This document shows, piece by piece, positions 11,915 to 24,626 of a stretch of 64,000 nucleotides of DNA; position 1 is the stretch's first letter, and each line of letters starts with the position of its first letter. Source of the DNA: Mortierella sp. BCC40632 (taxonomy: Eukaryota; Mortierellomycota; Mortierellomycetes; Mortierellales; Mortierellaceae); NCBI GenBank assembly GCA_011634665.1, contig WAEK01000010.1:248001-312000 (forward strand), read 5' to 3'. The notes below the pieces were generated by a model that did no database searches, was not told where the DNA came from, and saw nothing but the letters and a program-made list of their open reading frames with translations. The position numbers were made by a program, and so were the translations under genes.

Positions 11915-14900
11915 CTACATCGTGTGAGAGTCCACAGGCATCGGACTAAATCCTAAATCTGCCACAGTCCCCGGCTGACCCAATAGGCTGTTTTGCAAAG
12001 CGGCGGGCGAGATTCCATGATTCTGAGGAGGTTGAGACAATGGCTGACCTTGGAGTTGAGGCTGCTGAGGGTCTGCAACCAAAAACACATTTCCTCCCAC
12101 CACTCCAGCATCCTGAATCATGGTCATGTTCATGGCCTGCGAGCTCATGGAAATGGTCGAAAGAATAGGGGGCGGAGGTTGAGACATTGTGATGGCAGGT
12201 GTGACAGGAAGAGTTAATGTCATCTGCATTGGCATGGTCATCGGGACAGTAACAGGAGGAGGCTCGTTCAATGTCGCGCCTGGGACGACAGTGGACCCAA
12301 AGGGCAACTGTCCTGACACTCCTCCTGCCTGGGCCACTCCATCAGGCGATACAGCGGAACTTCCAGGACTCGCGTAAAGAGATTCCATCATAACCACGCC
12401 TCCAGGGTTCCCGTCGGCACTCGTCATAGGAGCGCTCGTCATGACCATCGAAAGTGTAGGCACCGAGCCCGCAGATGAATGTCCTGAAAGGCCTGAAGTC
12501 ATCAATTGACCATTAAATCCTGGAATCACATGGGCGAACCCTGGGGCACTGGTGGGCAAGGAAACAGCATTGGGCGCACTGGTGACAATAGGTGCGGTAT
12601 CCATGGCGCTCACTCCAACAACATGTTGCCCCTCGGCATTCGATGTAATCTGAAGAAAACCAGCGGCTGTGGCAGCTGTCGATGCGGCAGCGGCTGCATT
12701 CTGACTCAGCTGGCGACGGTGTTTGTTGGCTCTTCCAGATCCTGTGTAGTCCGGATGGTATGGGTGGTTAAAATGAGGGTGGTGATGGTGTCCATTTCCT
12801 GTAGAAGACACTCCTGCTCCATTTGACTTGTCGTTGGATGGACCACTCTGAGCAGTAGCAGCAGACCCATGGACGGCACCCGACCCACGCAGAGGGCCTT
12901 GGGGAATACCAGGCTTGACTTCATGGACAAGCTCATGCTTTTTGAGCGAACGAGCATGGTAATATGCCTTGGGACAACCTTCAACCGGGCACACATAGGG
13001 TCTGATGTTGGAGTGGGTCTTGGTATGAGTTGTAAGTGAATCGGGTCTGGAAAACTTTTTGTCACAACCTAAAAAAGTGTTCAACACAAGCCAATTAGAA
13101 CTCTTGTTTGATCCGCATGCATCACAAACAAACGTATTAAGATTAAAAGAAAAAGTGGGTATCCCTACCAGCAACAGGACATCTAAATGGCCGTTCTCCG
13201 GTATGTGTTCGCAGGTGATTATACATCTTGTGTCGCTTCGTGAAAGGCTTCATCATCCTGGGACAACCTTGCCAGTCGCAACTATAACACGCCTTGCCAC
13301 TTCCAATGTGCTGCTCCGCAACATGCTCATTCAGCGCATCCATGGCCTCAAATGGCGTATTACAGTCTCTCCACAGGCAGACCAGCTGTTGTGGTGTTTC
13401 CGAGTCGTCCGCGTTACTTTCGCCAGCAATCGATCCCCTACGCGCCTTGCTTCGACTGTCCTCGCCATCATCACCATCTTGGTCATCCTCCTCTTCCTCT
13501 TCATTCTCGTTTTCTTCGTCCTCCTCCTCTTCTTCTTCTTCCTCATTTTGAGTGCTGATGACTGAGTGAAGGTTGGTTGGTGATTTGACAGCGTGCGCGG
13601 AGAGTTGAGGAGATGCCAACTTGCGCTCCTTCTCTCTTGGCTCTTCGCTGTTTCCGCCCTCTTGTGGGGAAAGGGGCTGTGCAGCCTGCTGGGGAGGGGA
13701 TGGAAGGAGAGGTGGTGGAGGCGGAGAAAACGTGGGCATAGGAGGAACCTGCTCGATCTTCACCTTCATGAGTTCCTGGTCCTCTTGCATCCGTTGAGAG
13801 TCTCTCGGCTGACGTTGGTCATATTCCTCGCTCTCTGGCGATGCCAGGGCGGCTAGAGCCATATTAGTCTCTATAAGGATCAAACAAAGCAAACCAAAGA
13901 TTCAGGTTCGAAAAGAAGCCATTATTCAGTAAATGAAATCACCACTCTACAAGCCGAGCAAAAAGTAAGAACAAAGCTTGCAGACTTACGTTTTGACTCC
14001 AGCTCACCATTCTCTGAAGACTCCATCTTAACAGAGACCATTGGCTCCAAAGAAATAGGAGGGATGGGATCGATATTGGCTGCACTCATTCGTCTCATCG
14101 CCTTGGAGCCTTCGATTTGGCGCTCATACTGCATCACTTTCTCGATTAGCTCACTCTTTGACAGCTCTTCCAGCTCGGATCGAGTCGATGGTGTATCCAA
14201 TAGCTCTACATTCAAAACCTTGACATCCACAGTAGCTGTAAGTGGGTGGGCCGAGTCATTCAGGTTTTGCTGCTGGAAAGTAGAAGAGACCTCGGTAATC
14301 GTATCCGCAAGCAAGTTATTGATAGGTCCAATGGTTGGTGAAGGTGCTGACAAGGGACCAGGAGAATAGACAAGTCCATGCTCCGTTGGTGAACCCAGAG
14401 TAGATAGCGCCTTTGCCCTCTCCTGAATCTCCGAGACATTAATCTTTAGTCCCGCAGCTCGTGGAGAACGGATTTGATGAGGTTCGACTGTATGCTGTAC
14501 TTCGTACTTTCCTGCCTCTTTGACGGCCAACATCTTTTGATGCTGTTGCTGGAGAACCAGATCATGCTTCTGAAGCATGATCCGCAAGTCAGGCGAATGG
14601 TGGCCAGAAGAAGGGTGACGTCGATGTCGCTTTGAGGGATCAATGATACCAGGTGCCGTCGCCTCTGGTGGCGTAAATGCTGGCGAAGATTCTGCACTGA
14701 GTGATGGGAGCGAAGGAGCTGGCTGCATTGATGGGACCATAGGAGTGAAGGATGTCATCGAGTCAGTGGCAGAGAGTGGCGTAGGGTAGGCCATCTCCGC
14801 TGTCGATCCAGTGGTCTGGACGAATCCTGCGGGATCCACAGTCAATCCCAAGGGCCCTGTAGGTGGGACATTGGCATGAAGACGGGTTCCTTGGATATCC

Positions 14901-15923
14901 TGAGCCATGGTCACACCGACCGCGACCATACCAGGTGCGGTGGAACCAATATTAGGTTGTGCTGGCATAGCCATAAGACCCTGGCTGATAGACATCATCA
15001 TTGGAGAGATATTATTCTCAATAGGGCTAATGATGGTCTGCTGCGATGAAGTAACGGAAATCATATTATGGACATGCTGTTGCTGTTGTTGTTGCTGGTG
15101 GTGCTGATGCTGGATTTGTGCGTTCAGCATCTGGAGATCCAGCTGTGGTTGAATAGATCCATCCATGGAGGGCTGGTGGCGATGGATTGGTCGTGACTGT
15201 CCGTTAACTGGTTGTGATGGGATCACCGGCGTGTGCGAGCGCGACTGAGCATTCATCTGTTCCTGAATCAATAGAGCATTTTGATGGAGAGCGATTTCCG
15301 AGACAGGCATCCCGTTAGGGACCATCTGCGGAGGATGCAGAGTTGACTGCATGGATTGAATTTGGAAGTGATGTGGCTGCTGCTGCTGTTGTTGCAGATG
15401 CTGCTGGTGCTGAAGTTGCTGTTGGTGCTGAAGTTGCTGTCCTTGCTCCTGAAGACGTTGCTGATGTCCCGACTCCAATATTTGCATATGAGCCTTGCGG
15501 GCTTCCATCGTTGCTTGAGAATAGGCGACGGCCATCATTGGTTGAGGCTCGGCAGACATCATTGGTGGACTAACAGTCATAGCAAGCGGCGGTTGTTGTT
15601 GAGTCCCCGGCGGGCTCATAGGCAATGTAGCCATCAGTTGCTGGTGATGATGCTGCGCCTGACTTGCCTGGTAGTTCTGGGCGGTCAAAATTGCGTTTGT
15701 CTGTACAGAGAGCTGGGGCTGAGGCTGCTGTGGCTGCTGTGATTGTGATTGTTGCTGCTGCTGTTGCTGCTGTTGCTGTTGCGCTTGTGCCTGTGCTTGT
15801 GCTTGTGCTTGTGCCTGTGCTTGTGCTTGTGCTTGAGCTTGAGCTTGTGCTTGAGCTTGAGCTTGTGCTTGCGCTTGAGCTTGCGCTTGAGCTTGAGCTT
15901 GAGCTTGCGCTTGGGCTTGATGC

Positions 15924-15968
<45 letters not shown>

Positions 15969-16489
15969 ATTGCCTGATGAAGTGCTACCGCTTGCTGATG
16001 GTGCTGTTCCTGCTGCTGGGTGGAAGGAACGGCGACAAAATGCGGTCCTTGATGAGCAGCAGTACTGGAAAGCACAATACCTTCCATGGCATATGATGCA
16101 GTCATTATTGGCGCTTCTGGTCTATAGACATGAGTGGGTGGCGGGGGTACAGTGTTCATTAAGATAGGCTGGTTCGAGCTGAGCTGGAGGTGGTGGAATG
16201 GTTGTTGATGATGAGGATGCTGTGGATGCTGTTGCTGTTGCTGTTGCTGAAGGTGTTGGTCATAACTATCGTTTCGCGAGATAAGGCCATCCTGAACTAT
16301 GCCAACAAGGCCCACTGGGGCTGCGGCAGGCATGGCAAGGGAGTCGTTGTCTTTGCAAGGGTTGATGGTCGGAGCGATGTTGGCGAGAGGGATCTGATCA
16401 TTAGGGGCCGTGGAGAAGCCCGAGAGTTGGGGAAGAGGCTCACTACTCATGGCTGTGAAAGTCTGGTCTAGAGAAGATGAAGCACACAA
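11915..16489 (-). CDS. Large Gln-rich C2H2 zinc-finger transcription factor, GLI/ZIC-like fingers
   Basis: Three exons close in phase: 16450(or 16489)-13990, 13870-13169 and 13068-11915, giving about 1438-1451 residues. Introns are GTAAGT...TTATAG and GTAGGG...TTTTAG. The N-terminal ~850 residues are Gln/His/Pro/Met-rich and include a long Ala-Gln dipeptide tract flanked by polyGln. Exon 2 has an acidic run, then finger 1 (CLWRDC...HVAEQH) and finger 2 (CDWQGC...HLRTH). Finger 3 (CPVAGCDKKFSRPDSLTTH) is split by intron 2, and finger 4 is CPVEGCPKAYYHARSLKKH. The C-x4-C spacing with an early Trp and the TGERPF linker resemble GLI/ZIC-type arrays; PacC/Rim101 is a weaker alternative. The C-terminal ~330 residues are Pro/Ser/Thr/Met-rich and look like an activation region. 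A CTTCTCTAG just upstream of the second Met could be a 5' acceptor, so the later start is plausible. Confidence 0.88.
15775..15970 (-). repeat. Coding hexanucleotide array (Ala-Gln)n with polyGln flanks
   Basis: Within the zinc-finger gene, about 23 consecutive Ala-Gln dipeptides are encoded by a CAAGCN hexamer, with polyGln on both sides. The Gln codon is mostly CAA, while the third base of the Ala codon varies between copies (GCA, GCT, GCG). Confidence 0.93.
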
Positions 16490-16619
16490 GCAGAGAAAAG
16501 AGAGTTGGCTGTTCGGTTAGTGGAACTGGCCATAGGAAAAAGGAGCGTGAGGGGACAGAGTGCTGTCTGGTCAGATGGATGAGTCAGTCCGAGAGAGTGT
16601 GGGCGAGTGAGAGAGAAGG

Positions 16620-16628
<9 letters not shown>

Positions 16629-16675
<47 letters not shown>
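16629..16675. repeat. (GA)n microsatellite upstream of the zinc-finger gene
   Basis: A nearly pure GA array of about 47 bp, 140 bp upstream of the first start codon of the minus-strand zinc-finger gene. A CT array follows at about 16747-16772. Confidence 0.95.
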
Positions 16676-16680
<5 letters not shown>

Positions 16681-16747
16681 AGAGGAGAACACCTTGCAGC
16701 GGCATCGACCACCATCAACACAGTGCCTCTCACAGTAACAAAAATAG

Positions 16748-16778
<31 letters not shown>

Positions 16779-17701
16779 CCTTCTTTCTTTCGCCTTGCTC
16801 TATCACACTCTCAAATCTCTCTCATACCATGCCAGATTTATGCTCCAGGCAGGGAGAGGAGAAAGAAAAAAAGAGAGAGAAAGAAGTGCCGCGATTGGTC
16901 CTGGTGAGGAACAGCGACGCGCCTCTGCCACGCGCCAGGGTCTGGCGTGTCATATGTCACGGGGATGGAGTAAATGTCATCTCGGGGATCACTTTCTTTC
17001 TCTCTCTCTCTGGATACTCATGCCAAAATGAATGTCGGAAGAAAAAAAAAAAAAAAAAGTGAATGATGCACAAAACAAGATCCGCAGAACCACCCGGAGA
17101 AGTAGTAACACTGTGGGCACAGGCCGTGCAGCGCGGGAGTGGTCCAGCGACCAAACCCACCGTGCGCGTAATAGAAAAAGAAAAAAAATCCCTCGCATAA
17201 CTACCTCTTTACATGGGGGGAGGCAGGACGGACAGCAGACACACACATAGACACAAAAGATAGAGAAAAGAGAGTAGTGAGAGTGAGGAAAAAGAGAGAG
17301 AGAGAGAGAGAGACAGAGAGCCGCCTGCCAAGGCTGAGGCTTCTCCTTCGTCCGCCGCAAGCCGCAGGGGTTGACACAGGTAAGAAGGGTGACTCCCAAT
17401 ATCGGCCTGCACCATTTGTCTGTCGATTGTGTCGGCGAGTCTCTTTTCAGGAGCTCCAAAGGGAGGGACCAGAGATGCGGTGGTTGGAGAGCCGAAGGAC
17501 GTGCATACGAGGGAGGATTGGAAGGCCGGAAGGCTGCGCGCAACGCGGCGGGCGGGTCCAAAGACCTCGCTGAGCCTTCTACCCGTCCCTTTGCAGCCTC
17601 GTTTGCAGAGCCAGCAACTGGGAAGGGACCATCCTACCCACCTCCCGTTGGGCCACAGGTGTTACAGGAACATTCCTGTTGTGTTGTTATTGTTTTCTCT
17701 T

Positions 17702-17743
<42 letters not shown>

Positions 17744-18865
17744 CATATTTGTGTCCTCGGCTCTTGTCGACTGACAAGATCCTCTTTTCTCTGTTTCTCT
17801 CACCCTGCCACCACCCTGGCCGTGCGTATGTGCCACCTTCTGTCTCCTTTTAGTCAACATTAGGGCGAGGAATTAAGGGAAAACAAGTCGGAGCATCCTG
17901 AAACGACGCGATTCGCGTGTTTTGTAAATCGTGTTGTGTTGTACGCTTAAAGGAAATATTAAGAAAGGCAGGGCCGGCTTACCTGTGTAAAGGACTGGGT
18001 TGCAAAAGAAAGAGGAGGGGAGGAGGAGGGGATAAAGATTCCCTAGGAGGCAAAGGACGACGAGTGCTAGGATGAGCTGTCTTTTGCGGACCTAATGTCG
18101 AGCGTGCCGGTGGTAAAGACGGCTGAAGGCTGCGCCTGCTTTCCGCTCAGGTGCTCCTGCGTCCGAACAAGGGCTAATCCACACAGGTGACAGGGATAGT
18201 TGGACAGACGGCCGACGGTCGGTTCTTTGTTTAAACACGCACAAGTACACCAGAGAAGGATCGAATCCGAGGAGGAGAGATTGACAGCCTCAACCCGAAA
18301 GGTTTAAAAAGGGTTCGTTGGCTGGGCAGAGAGGAGGAGGACAGGCTCTTCTACTCCTATACGCAATAGCGGAACAAAGGTGAAAAGAAGTACAGAAAAC
18401 AACGGTCAGTATTCAAGTAGCTTGCATGTCCGGCATGTGACGGACTTTGTGGAGCGAGCATGGTCAGATAGGACCGCTCATGAAGGGCGGCTACAGCCAT
18501 GAGAAGCAGACGCAGGGACAAGAGGAGTCAGGGTCCATGGCAACCAGGGGACAGGGTGGTGCTGGCAACAGACAGCCTGTCTGCATGGGCGAAACAGGGC
18601 TGTGCCATCAGTACGAGTGCGTTGTTCTAATAATATGGACACGAACAGATGTACTGCCTTCTGCAATCTGCGTCGTCTTTCCTTGTGATCATAATCACTG
18701 AAAGGATTAGCCGGTAGGAGAAGCAAGCCTGAGCAGGCGGAATGGGCAAAAGAAGAAAGAGAGGAAGAGGAATAGGACGAGACAGATGCAAACAGGCGTA
18801 GTGTGGAATGACGGAGAAGGAACGAGACAAGAAACAAAAGGGCGAGAGGAGAGAAAGAGAGAAAG

Positions 18866-18972
<107 letters not shown>

Positions 18973-19305
18973 GACCTAATGCAGGATTGAGACTAGCTCC
19001 AGAGCAAACAATAGTTCTCTGCTGCAATCCGAGATGGCATCGAAGCAATGCAAAATGACACTAGCGTGGAATTGACTTTGCTGGACCCTGCTGGCATGTA
19101 TATATAAAATATGCGTGCCCAGTTCTGCGGTCCATGCGTTCATGCTGTGCCCTGTCGCGGTCCTTCAAATGACTTTTGACACAATGGGCATCGAGAGATG
19201 TATCAAGGATAACAGCCAGCAGGCGAAGCGTGCTCAAGAACTGACACAGGGCAAGGTGTGCATGTGTGTGTTTGTGTGTGTGTGTGTATGCGAATGTATA
19301 TACAA

Positions 19306-19407
19306 CGCAATCTTTCGCGTGGGTTAGACCAATAGCGATTAAAGAGGCGCGGTCGCAATCTTTCGCGTGGGTTAGACCAATAGGTGCGATTAAAGGGCGC
19401 GGTCGCA
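19306..19407 (+). repeat. Imperfect tandem duplication (48 + 50 bp) carrying CCAAT
   Basis: Two adjacent copies: 19306-19353 and 19354-19403, with the start of a third. Each contains ATCTTTCGCGTGGGTTAGAC, then CAATAG, then a GATTAAAG word and GGCGCGGTCG. The copies differ only by a GT insertion and an AG deletion. Each copy holds GACCAATAG (a CCAAT motif) and TCGCG. This is not a simple microsatellite; a role in regulation is only a guess. Confidence 0.85.
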
Positions 19408-19916
19408 GATACCAAGCTAGACCAGGCATCACGGACAGTGGTCGATATTATTGGCATGCGGTGTGAAGGGTGGGAAGAGGTGAAGGGTGAGAATGGTCTT
19501 TTGCTGGAGCGAGTGGGGGGCGATGCGGAGTGAGAGCAACTCGGAGAGCAAACGCGAGAGAGAGGCTGTTTCAGGGGCACGGAGCAAGTGGTCCGTGGGA
19601 CTAAGAACAGGAGCGTGAGCATTGAGAAAGTGTCGGGTGGGTGGATTAACGAGCGGGAAAACAGAAGGGTGCGCGCCGACCATGAACAGGATCGGACCGT
19701 GATTTGATTTGATTGAAATAAAGGTCGAGGTCGTGCGATGGCCGTGGAAACAAGCGTGTGAAAAACGAAAAAGAACGAAAGTGGATCCGAGTGGGTGGAG
19801 CGCGATCGATGAGGATGTAATTTGATCAGCCCGGATTTGTTTCGTCGTCGATAACCCAGTAAAATAAATAACGAAATAGCCGATCCAATGATCGAAATTT
19901 AAAAAAAAAAAACAAA

Positions 19917-19918
<2 letters not shown>

Positions 19919-19956
<38 letters not shown>

Positions 19957-20070
19957 TATATAGATATATATATATATATATATTAAGACGGGAATCGGGG
20001 AAATCGAACCAAAATATATATATATATAGATATATATATATATATATAGATATATATATATATATATATA
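19919..20070. repeat. Alternating AT block with a unique spacer
   Basis: Three or more (AT)n runs of 20-30 bp broken by single G/C interruptions. Between them, at about 19983-20012, lies a non-repetitive GC-richer spacer (contains GACGGGAATCGGGGAAATCG). The block is strongly self-complementary. It is followed by GAGA/ACAG repeats. Confidence 0.9.
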
Positions 20071-20521
20071 GAGAGAGACAGAGAGACACAGAGAGACAGC
20101 AAAAAGAGAAAAAAAAAATGAGAAAAAAAAAAAAAAAAAGCGTAAAACGTAAAAGAGAGAGAGAGAGAGAGAGCAGACAAACAGGCGAAATGGACACGCC
20201 CAAGGGTGAAGGAGACAGAGTGTAAAAGGAGACAAGAAGGGGGCTGCTGTGATGATGGAGGGGCAATCCCAATCCCAATCCCAATCCCACTCCTCCCACT
20301 CCCAGCAAGTGAAGAAGAAAGAAAAAGAGAGAGAGAAAAAAGAGAGAGAGAAAGAGAGAGAAACCCACTCCTCGCCGCACTCTTTTTCCCTGGCGCCTCT
20401 CTTTCTCTCTCTCTTACTTTTTCACGCCATGTTCTTCTTGTCTACTCATGTTCTCCGCTGACCATCTCTCTCCTCACCCCCACTGCCACCGCGCCTTTAG
20501 TCACAACACCTTCGAGACAAA

Positions 20522-20659
20522 ATGGCTTCTGCTTCACTTCCTTTGTTCACAACTTCATTCATAGATATCCTTTCCTTTCATGTCTTTCCGTGTCTCCTAG
20601 TCATTGGCCTCTTCTCCGGACTCATTCTGTACCTGAGTCCGGCCTCCCACCGTATCTGA
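20522..20659 (+). CDS. Possible 45-residue hydrophobic micro-protein
   Basis: A short frame with a favourable start context (ACAAAATGG) encodes a mostly hydrophobic peptide with one plausible membrane span (roughly residues 22-38, FPCLLVIGLFSGLILYL). No homologue is recognised and there is no intron evidence. Its length is compatible with chance, so it is offered as a candidate only. Confidence 0.25.
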   Translation: MASASLPLFTTSFIDILSFHVFPCLLVIGLFSGLILYLSPASHRI

Positions 20660-23102
20660 CAAGCAGTGTTTGTCGTAAAAGTGCAATATCCATCCAGTCT
20701 GGTTATGCCCTGGCTCTTGTCCCATCTTCGCACTACTAACCTCGTCGGCAGTGATGCTTTGACGCGTTCCTCTGCGCCGGTAAATGATCTCCTAGACCGC
20801 AGGTCGTTCTTAGGGAGAATAGACTAGAGAGACTCGTGCTTTGCTGCAAAAGAATGAGAGGATAGCTCGTGCTTTCTGTGGCCCACTTCTGTTCTCCTCC
20901 TGTAGTCGTGACTCTGTCAATTTGATGAAGCAATTGTCAGAATGTTTAATCCGCGCATGCCTATTGTGACAGAAGCCTCAAACGCACATGGTCGATATCC
21001 ACCATGATTGCACCGAAGTGAACTTTGGCACTTGAACGGACAACAACATCTATCCACCCTCATTTGTTCGAAACTACCTCACTCCTTCTACTCTCCCAGT
21101 GATAAAGTAGCAGATGTACACAACTGTCTTCCCTCTCTCTCTCTCTCTCTCCAGCGTTGATACATTCCTGGACGACCAACCAACCTGGCTCTGTTGCTCA
21201 TGTGTAGGACAATCATACCTCACATATGGCATTTAAAGAGGGACTCGAAATATAGAGTAGAGCAGGCAGTGGGCCTTTTTTTGTGAGCACAACATTCTTG
21301 CTCTTTCTTGTTTGCTCGCTACTCAATAATTCCTTGCCATCTACTCTCTTTCTCTCGGGGTAGGAGTCATTGCTCCTTGTCTTGCCTTGCGAGCACACTC
21401 GCCTCAGAAAGGTAGCTACACTTCTTCCTCCGCTCTCGCTCAAATAGTAGTGGGCTTCTTCAGCACTGTCGACCGCCGTCAATTGCTCCCCACAAAGGCT
21501 CGCTCCTCCCCCCCTGCTCTTTCACTCGCCCTGCTCCACTTTTGTCTACAACAGCTCTCTGGACTCTTATCAAGTCCACCCCGCTCTCCAACTCTCCAAT
21601 CCATTCATTCATACAACACAAACACACTCCCCACACACACTCGCTTCCTAAACACATACACTTTTTTTTTTTTTTTTTTTTTTTTTGTAATTCAAAAACA
21701 AGTGAACCTTCAGGTCCTTCGAATGTAATATTGTTCGCTCCTCGCTTTCACTTACGCACTTTTTTTTCCTTCTTCGCCTGCTCTTTGATTTCTTGTCACG
21801 AAAGCGAGAATATCCGCGCACCTATACTTACTCGAGAGCCAGCTCGAGAGACAAGCCTCGGGCGGAATGGAAAAGGTTCAACAAATCCAAAGGAAATTTG
21901 AAAGGCGTAGAGAGTGGATTGAAGATAGAAAGCCCCAATCAACAGTAAAGCAAAAAAAGAAAGAACAAGCGCGCCTTTTGGTCTGTTGTTCCTCTTTGCC
22001 CACTGCTGTTTATGCTGTCTCTGTTGCTTATACTCGCGACTGCATATTCTGCATCTGGCCTTTTTCCCGTGCATACCCATATACCCCCACCCCTCATCCT
22101 CGTGTACAGCCAGTACTTACGCAATACAGTTCAGAGTACATAAAGCCCTCTCTCTCTCTCCTTGTACAGCAGCGCCATTCAGCGGCCAGTACTAGTTCCT
22201 ATCAATGTAAAGTGGGCAATAGCCAGTTGTGTTGGTATTATTCAGCCGACTAACCAACTTACTCCCCACTCCTTGCCTCAGCGGCCCAGTTCTTTTCCCG
22301 CGCATTTCCCAAAGACACAGTGCTCACCATGTCGACTCCCTACATGTCACTCCCTCGGTCCATTCCCGGTCTCTTTCCCGATGTTTGAAACAACAGACCA
22401 TCTTTGGCCGTCCTCTGTCCCTCCCACTCCTTGCCTCAATGGAGTCCCAAAGAACCCAAAAGGCAAAAAAGGTGATGGAGATGGAAAGGTGGACGGCGCG
22501 ACGAACATCTTCTCCTAGAACTGACCTGCCACAAAGCAGAAGGACTCATCGCTTACTTGTTGACCAGGTGTATCCGTGCATTTTCGTGACCCCACTTTGA
22601 CTTGCACGCACTGAATGTATCCATCCAGCCAAGTCCAATCAAACTTTCTTTTTTTTATTTTTTCGTTCCTGGAGGCTGTTTCCATCAATGCGACCTACCC
22701 TGCGAAGTGGCCACATGGCGCCAACATCTGTCTGATATTTCCTTTCTCTTTCCCATTACTGGTCATGTTTAAACTTGCGTGCAGTTCCACATGCAAGGAC
22801 TCTGCTACAACCATCCACTCCATGACTACAAAAGCCAACAAGTCGAAAGAAAAAAAAATGCATACACAACAAGGTTGGATTGCTTCCCAATCCGAGCAAC
22901 AGTCCTTCCCCTTCTTTCTTCCCAGGGTCCACTGACCCTGCCCTGTTGATGGGAGGTCTGCAAGATTGATGTGAAGGATGAGGGAATCACAGGAGAAAGT
23001 ATGAGCCAGCTCTTTGCCTATCCTACCAGTCTGCCACTCTTGGAAAAGGGGCGTCCAAAGTCGTTGTGCGAAGGACAAAACAACTTCTCGCCTGTGCTAT
23101 CT

Positions 23103-23136
<34 letters not shown>

Positions 23137-24579
23137 ACATTGGCGAATGTGGTTTTGCAGGACTGGGTTGGAAACTACTTGTCAGCCTCAGCTCCCTTTA
23201 CTGTCGACCTCTTTTTTTTTTTTTTTTTTTTTTAGCCCAGTCAGTTGACGGATGGTCAGAAGATGATCCCATCTCGTCTATATTCTTTTTTCCCTTCTCC
23301 CCTTCTCCCCGTGAAGGGGAGGGTGACATTCGGCGTTCCTTCCCAGGGTTCTCAATGGCCATGAGTCGCATACATCGCCAGCCAGCCCACTCTCGACTCA
23401 ACACAAAGCTTAGTCCGACCAGCGGGTCCATCTCTCGTTCGCTTGCTCACACTTTGTGTACCAATGGATGGTCGCATGGCATGGCCAAGTTAATCTGAGC
23501 GAAGCATACCAACAGACAACAGAGGGTAAGCTGAGTGTGTGAGCCAGGATGACAGGATTGATAGAGGTTCAGCACTCCGTTCATGCTCTCACGTTTTGAA
23601 TGGTCCGCCGAGAAATACATCCAGTTGAACACAATGGAGACAAACAGAGCAAACATGATGTTGGCATCCGCCATGTGCCTTTTTCCCGACGATCCATATG
23701 CCTACTCAAACCTCTTTTTTTTTGTTATTTTTTTCTCTCTTGATCCCGCTCTCAATGCCATTGAGAATATCGGGTGTCTTGCACCCATCTGTTGGGAGCA
23801 GACCGTTTCCTCCCTCTATTTCTTGTCGGCTCTGACTTTCCATCTCTTTCTTGCGCCCATAGATTTACCCTGGCTCGGTTTCATGCCAGGAGATGCACTT
23901 AAATTGCCACGCGAGAATACCATGCAGGCCGCAAGAGAAGGCGTCGACTTGTGTGGTTCGGGCGCCATCACATTTTGCCTGGAACGCCGCAGCCCTGCTT
24001 CTTCAGTCATTTAACCGTTTTTTCCCCTTCCCAACTCGACTTTTTGGAAAGTGGAACCGAGGAACCTACTTAGTTGTATTGCGCACGCACCCGCTACACT
24101 ACTTGATCCCCTCCCACCCCCTTTCCCTTTTCCCATCCTTTCCCTTCTACCACTACCTTGCCGCATTGAAGATCCGTCTCCCGATCGACCTTGTCACACC
24201 AAACCGAAGGAGCATGAATCGAAAGGGATCCCACACTCTTTTTAACTTTGAATAGAATACATTACTATAGCTTTACCTATAGACAATTGAACGTCTTCTG
24301 GGAGAGGAAGGGGGCGCGCATGCCTTTACTCTCTAAACCAACACCAACAGAATCTTTAAACACGGGAGGGATCACGATCATATGTCAGGGTCATGGCCAG
24401 TGCTATCCGCGATTCTCCTTGCCTTTTCTTTTTTTCTCTTTTTCCAATCACAGTTTCCTTGGGGATCATCCTGTTGTCCTTTCTCCAGTCGGACTCTTAT
24501 CCTATCTGTTTCCTTTCTTGTGTTCTGACTGCCGTACTACCTTCAGTCTCTTTTTCTCTTCTGCCTCTTAATTGACCCC

Positions 24580-24626
<47 letters not shown>

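Noticed and set aside
15343..16167. Leu/Val/Ala-rich plus-strand frames opposite the polyGln region
   Set aside because: Antisense shadows of CAG/CAA and CAAGCN repeats in the zinc-finger gene.
20264..20290. CCCAAT hexamer repeats as a possible telomere-like sequence
   Set aside because: Only about five units and not the TTAGGG/CCCTAA type; interstitial simple repeat.
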